A stretch of DNA of 63,236 nt from positions 1-63,236 of the forward strand of contig DF970667.1 of NCBI GenBank assembly GCA_001270045.2, given 5' to 3'. The translations under genes were made by a program, and so were the position numbers. Under the pieces are notes generated by a model. The model saw only the letters and a program-made list of their open reading frames with translations. It did not search any database and was not told the origin of the DNA. Shown piece by piece: positions 62,312-63,236 of the stretch. Source of the stretch: Bacteroidales bacterium 6E. GTDB taxonomy: Bacteria; Bacteroidota; Bacteroidia; Bacteroidales; Prolixibacteraceae. Every line of letters begins with the position of its first letter. The stretch's first letter is position 1.

Positions 62312-62338
62312 AAAAAAAAGAGGCCTAAACAGCCTCTT
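62312..62338 (-). terminator. Intrinsic terminator of the 58-residue gene
   Basis: Read on the minus strand, AGAGGC and GCCTCT form a stem with a seven-base loop, followed by a run of eight to nine T. It begins 45 bp after the stop of the small gene at 62383, which supports that gene as transcribed. Confidence 0.85.
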
Positions 62339-62382
62339 CCCATTAGATTCATTGATATTCGTTTTTGGCCATCGGCCTCAAA

Positions 62383-62559
62383 TCAACCTTTGTAATACTT
62401 TTGCCGGTCCATTTCCGGTCGGTTTGACCAATAACGTTCACGTGCCGTTTCGGGATCCATGTCGATGGGAACAAAAATCTGGGTTCTCCGGTCGATCATC
62501 ACAGGTTTCAGCTTACCCATGTCAGGGGTATGCACGGTGTTTTGCTTGTTTGTAAACAT
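62383..62559 (-). CDS. Small hypothetical protein (58 residues)
   Basis: ATG at 62559 to TGA at 62383. The protein is polar and cytoplasmic-looking: MFTNKQNTVHTPDMGKLKPV, then IDRRTQIFVPIDMDPETARE and YWSNRPEMDRQKYYKG. No family is recognised. A purine-rich GGAGAATAGT precedes the ATG, and a strong intrinsic terminator follows its stop, so it looks like a complete one-gene unit despite its size. Confidence 0.7.
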   Translation of the reverse strand: MFTNKQNTVHTPDMGKLKPVMIDRRTQIFVPIDMDPETARERYWSNRPEMDRQKYYKG

Positions 62560-62805
62560 AACTACTATTCTCCTTTAATTTAATGAAATTCCATTACTCC
62601 CCCGGGATTACCCAGAGGACAAAATAAATGTGATCCTGTCTTTCTGATTGATTATTCAACACTTAAAAGGCCAGCTCATTTTTCTCAAAACCGGAGCATC
62701 CCGGCTGGCCATCCATTGGATAAAAGAAATGCAGATCCTATCAATATTCTGTCTGCAAATATACACATAATTATTGAGCTATTGTCATTATTAACATTTA
62801 ATAAC

Positions 62806-63114
62806 TTAATAGCTTGATAACATAAGTGATATTTCAATGATTTCACAATTGATATATGGCGGACAGGTCGGATTGGTGCCCAGCTCCCTGTATTTGACCA
62901 CTACCTTGTCGCCCGTTTTTAATGTACCAATCTTTTCAATTGAAGTTATCAAGGTATCCCCGTTGTCGAGATGAAGCTGTTCTGCACAGGTTGCCAAACC
63001 ACCACTCAGCCAAACTTTTCCGTTTTCCTGTTTTATGCCTTTATCATCATCATCCGTCTTATGGCAGGATAAAAGGATAATGGCCATGAATCCAAGCCAC
63101 ACTAATTTTTTCAT
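62806..63114 (-). CDS. Small lipoprotein of unknown function
   Basis: A 102-residue lipoprotein: leader MKKLVWLGFMAIILLSC with lipobox ILLSC (Cys17), an acidic linker (KTDDDDKGIKQ), then a small beta domain: VWLSGGLATCAEQLHLDNG, KIGTLKTGDKVVVKYREL and INCEIIEISLMLSSY. Three mature Cys residues could make one disulphide. The segment 'LKTGDKVxVxY' with a closing Cys-containing strand resembles small OB-like periplasmic lipoproteins of Bacteroidota. Function unknown. Confidence 0.75.
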   Translation of the reverse strand: MKKLVWLGFMAIILLSCHKTDDDDKGIKQENGKVWLSGGLATCAEQLHLDNGDTLITSIEKIGTLKTGDKVVVKYRELGTNPTCPPYINCEIIEISLMLSSY

Positions 63115-63236
63115 GTTTAGGAGATTTTCGTTTCTTATTGAAGATGAAATTCATTTGCATTAGGTTGCGAAAACTACATTTACAGTTCAGCTAAATTATG
63201 ACAATATTGAAACCTGAATGCAGTAGTGTCTATTAA

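Noticed and set aside
1-63236. CRISPR arrays, rRNA operons and intact tRNA genes
   Set aside because: Looked for on both strands; no direct-repeat/spacer pattern, no rRNA signature and only the single tRNA fragment at 7551-7592 were found.

Overview
The window reads as a piece of a Bacteroidota chromosome, most likely an environmental member of the Marinilabiliales/Prolixibacteraceae side of Bacteroidales. The evidence is a SusC/SusD pair with a 1,341-residue hybrid two-component regulator, TAnnTTTG-type promoter boxes, many short-leader lipoproteins, a type IX secretion C-terminal sorting domain, FISUMP, BspA-like and DUF5687 families, and a Bacteroidota-type tyrosine recombinase. No name can be given from sequence alone.

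Positions 1-7592 are the right-hand part of an AT-rich integrative element whose left end lies outside the window. It holds a family A DNA polymerase-like gene running off the left edge, a PD-(D/E)XK-like gene and a GNAT-like gene that share an identical upstream palindrome (CGACC-N9-GGTCG), an excisionase-like gene, a tyrosine recombinase, and a two-gene cassette (DUF3696-type AAA ATPase plus a small partner with an HDR motif) that looks like cargo, possibly anti-phage. The right boundary is a tRNA 3' fragment (7551-7592) followed by the tRNA terminator, the arrangement expected of attR after integration into a tRNA gene.

Positions 7600-12900 are a patchwork: an IS21-type end remnant, a GNAT gene beside an attC-like inverted repeat, a secreted esterase, a secreted ABM-domain monooxygenase, an outer-membrane barrel, and an orphan gene preceded by a duplicated fragment of the neighbouring M28 peptidase. 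From 12905 to 17640 come housekeeping-type genes: M28 peptidase, DUF4349 lipoprotein, pirin (behind a perfect 13-bp inverted repeat), a Crp/Fnr-like regulator, an NTF2-like protein and a YceI protein.

From 17703 to 30557 a TPR histidine kinase/LuxR-type regulator pair faces seven co-directed genes for exported proteins, with two identical palindromes between them. Only a FISUMP domain and TPRs are recognisable in these seven. Two of the modules are visibly duplicated, and this is the best candidate in the window for an undescribed chromosomal system.

Positions 30953-47578 form an alpha-glucan utilisation locus: hybrid sensor/AraC regulator, SusC, SusD, three GH13 enzymes, a DUF1080 protein and a Tat-exported Gfo/Idh/MocA oxidoreductase. 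The last two suggest that a 3-keto-glucoside route is joined to starch or maltodextrin breakdown.

The remainder (47900-63236) holds a SUMF1-like lipoprotein, DUF1801 and SnoaL-like proteins, a TPR gene broken by one in-frame TGA, a 1,001-residue BspA-like T9SS cargo, a Tat aldo/keto reductase, a DUF5687 ABC exporter pair, a serpin with a TonB-plug-like tail, several small proteins (three under 61 residues), a cation diffusion facilitator and a lipoprotein. No rRNA, intact tRNA or CRISPR array was seen.
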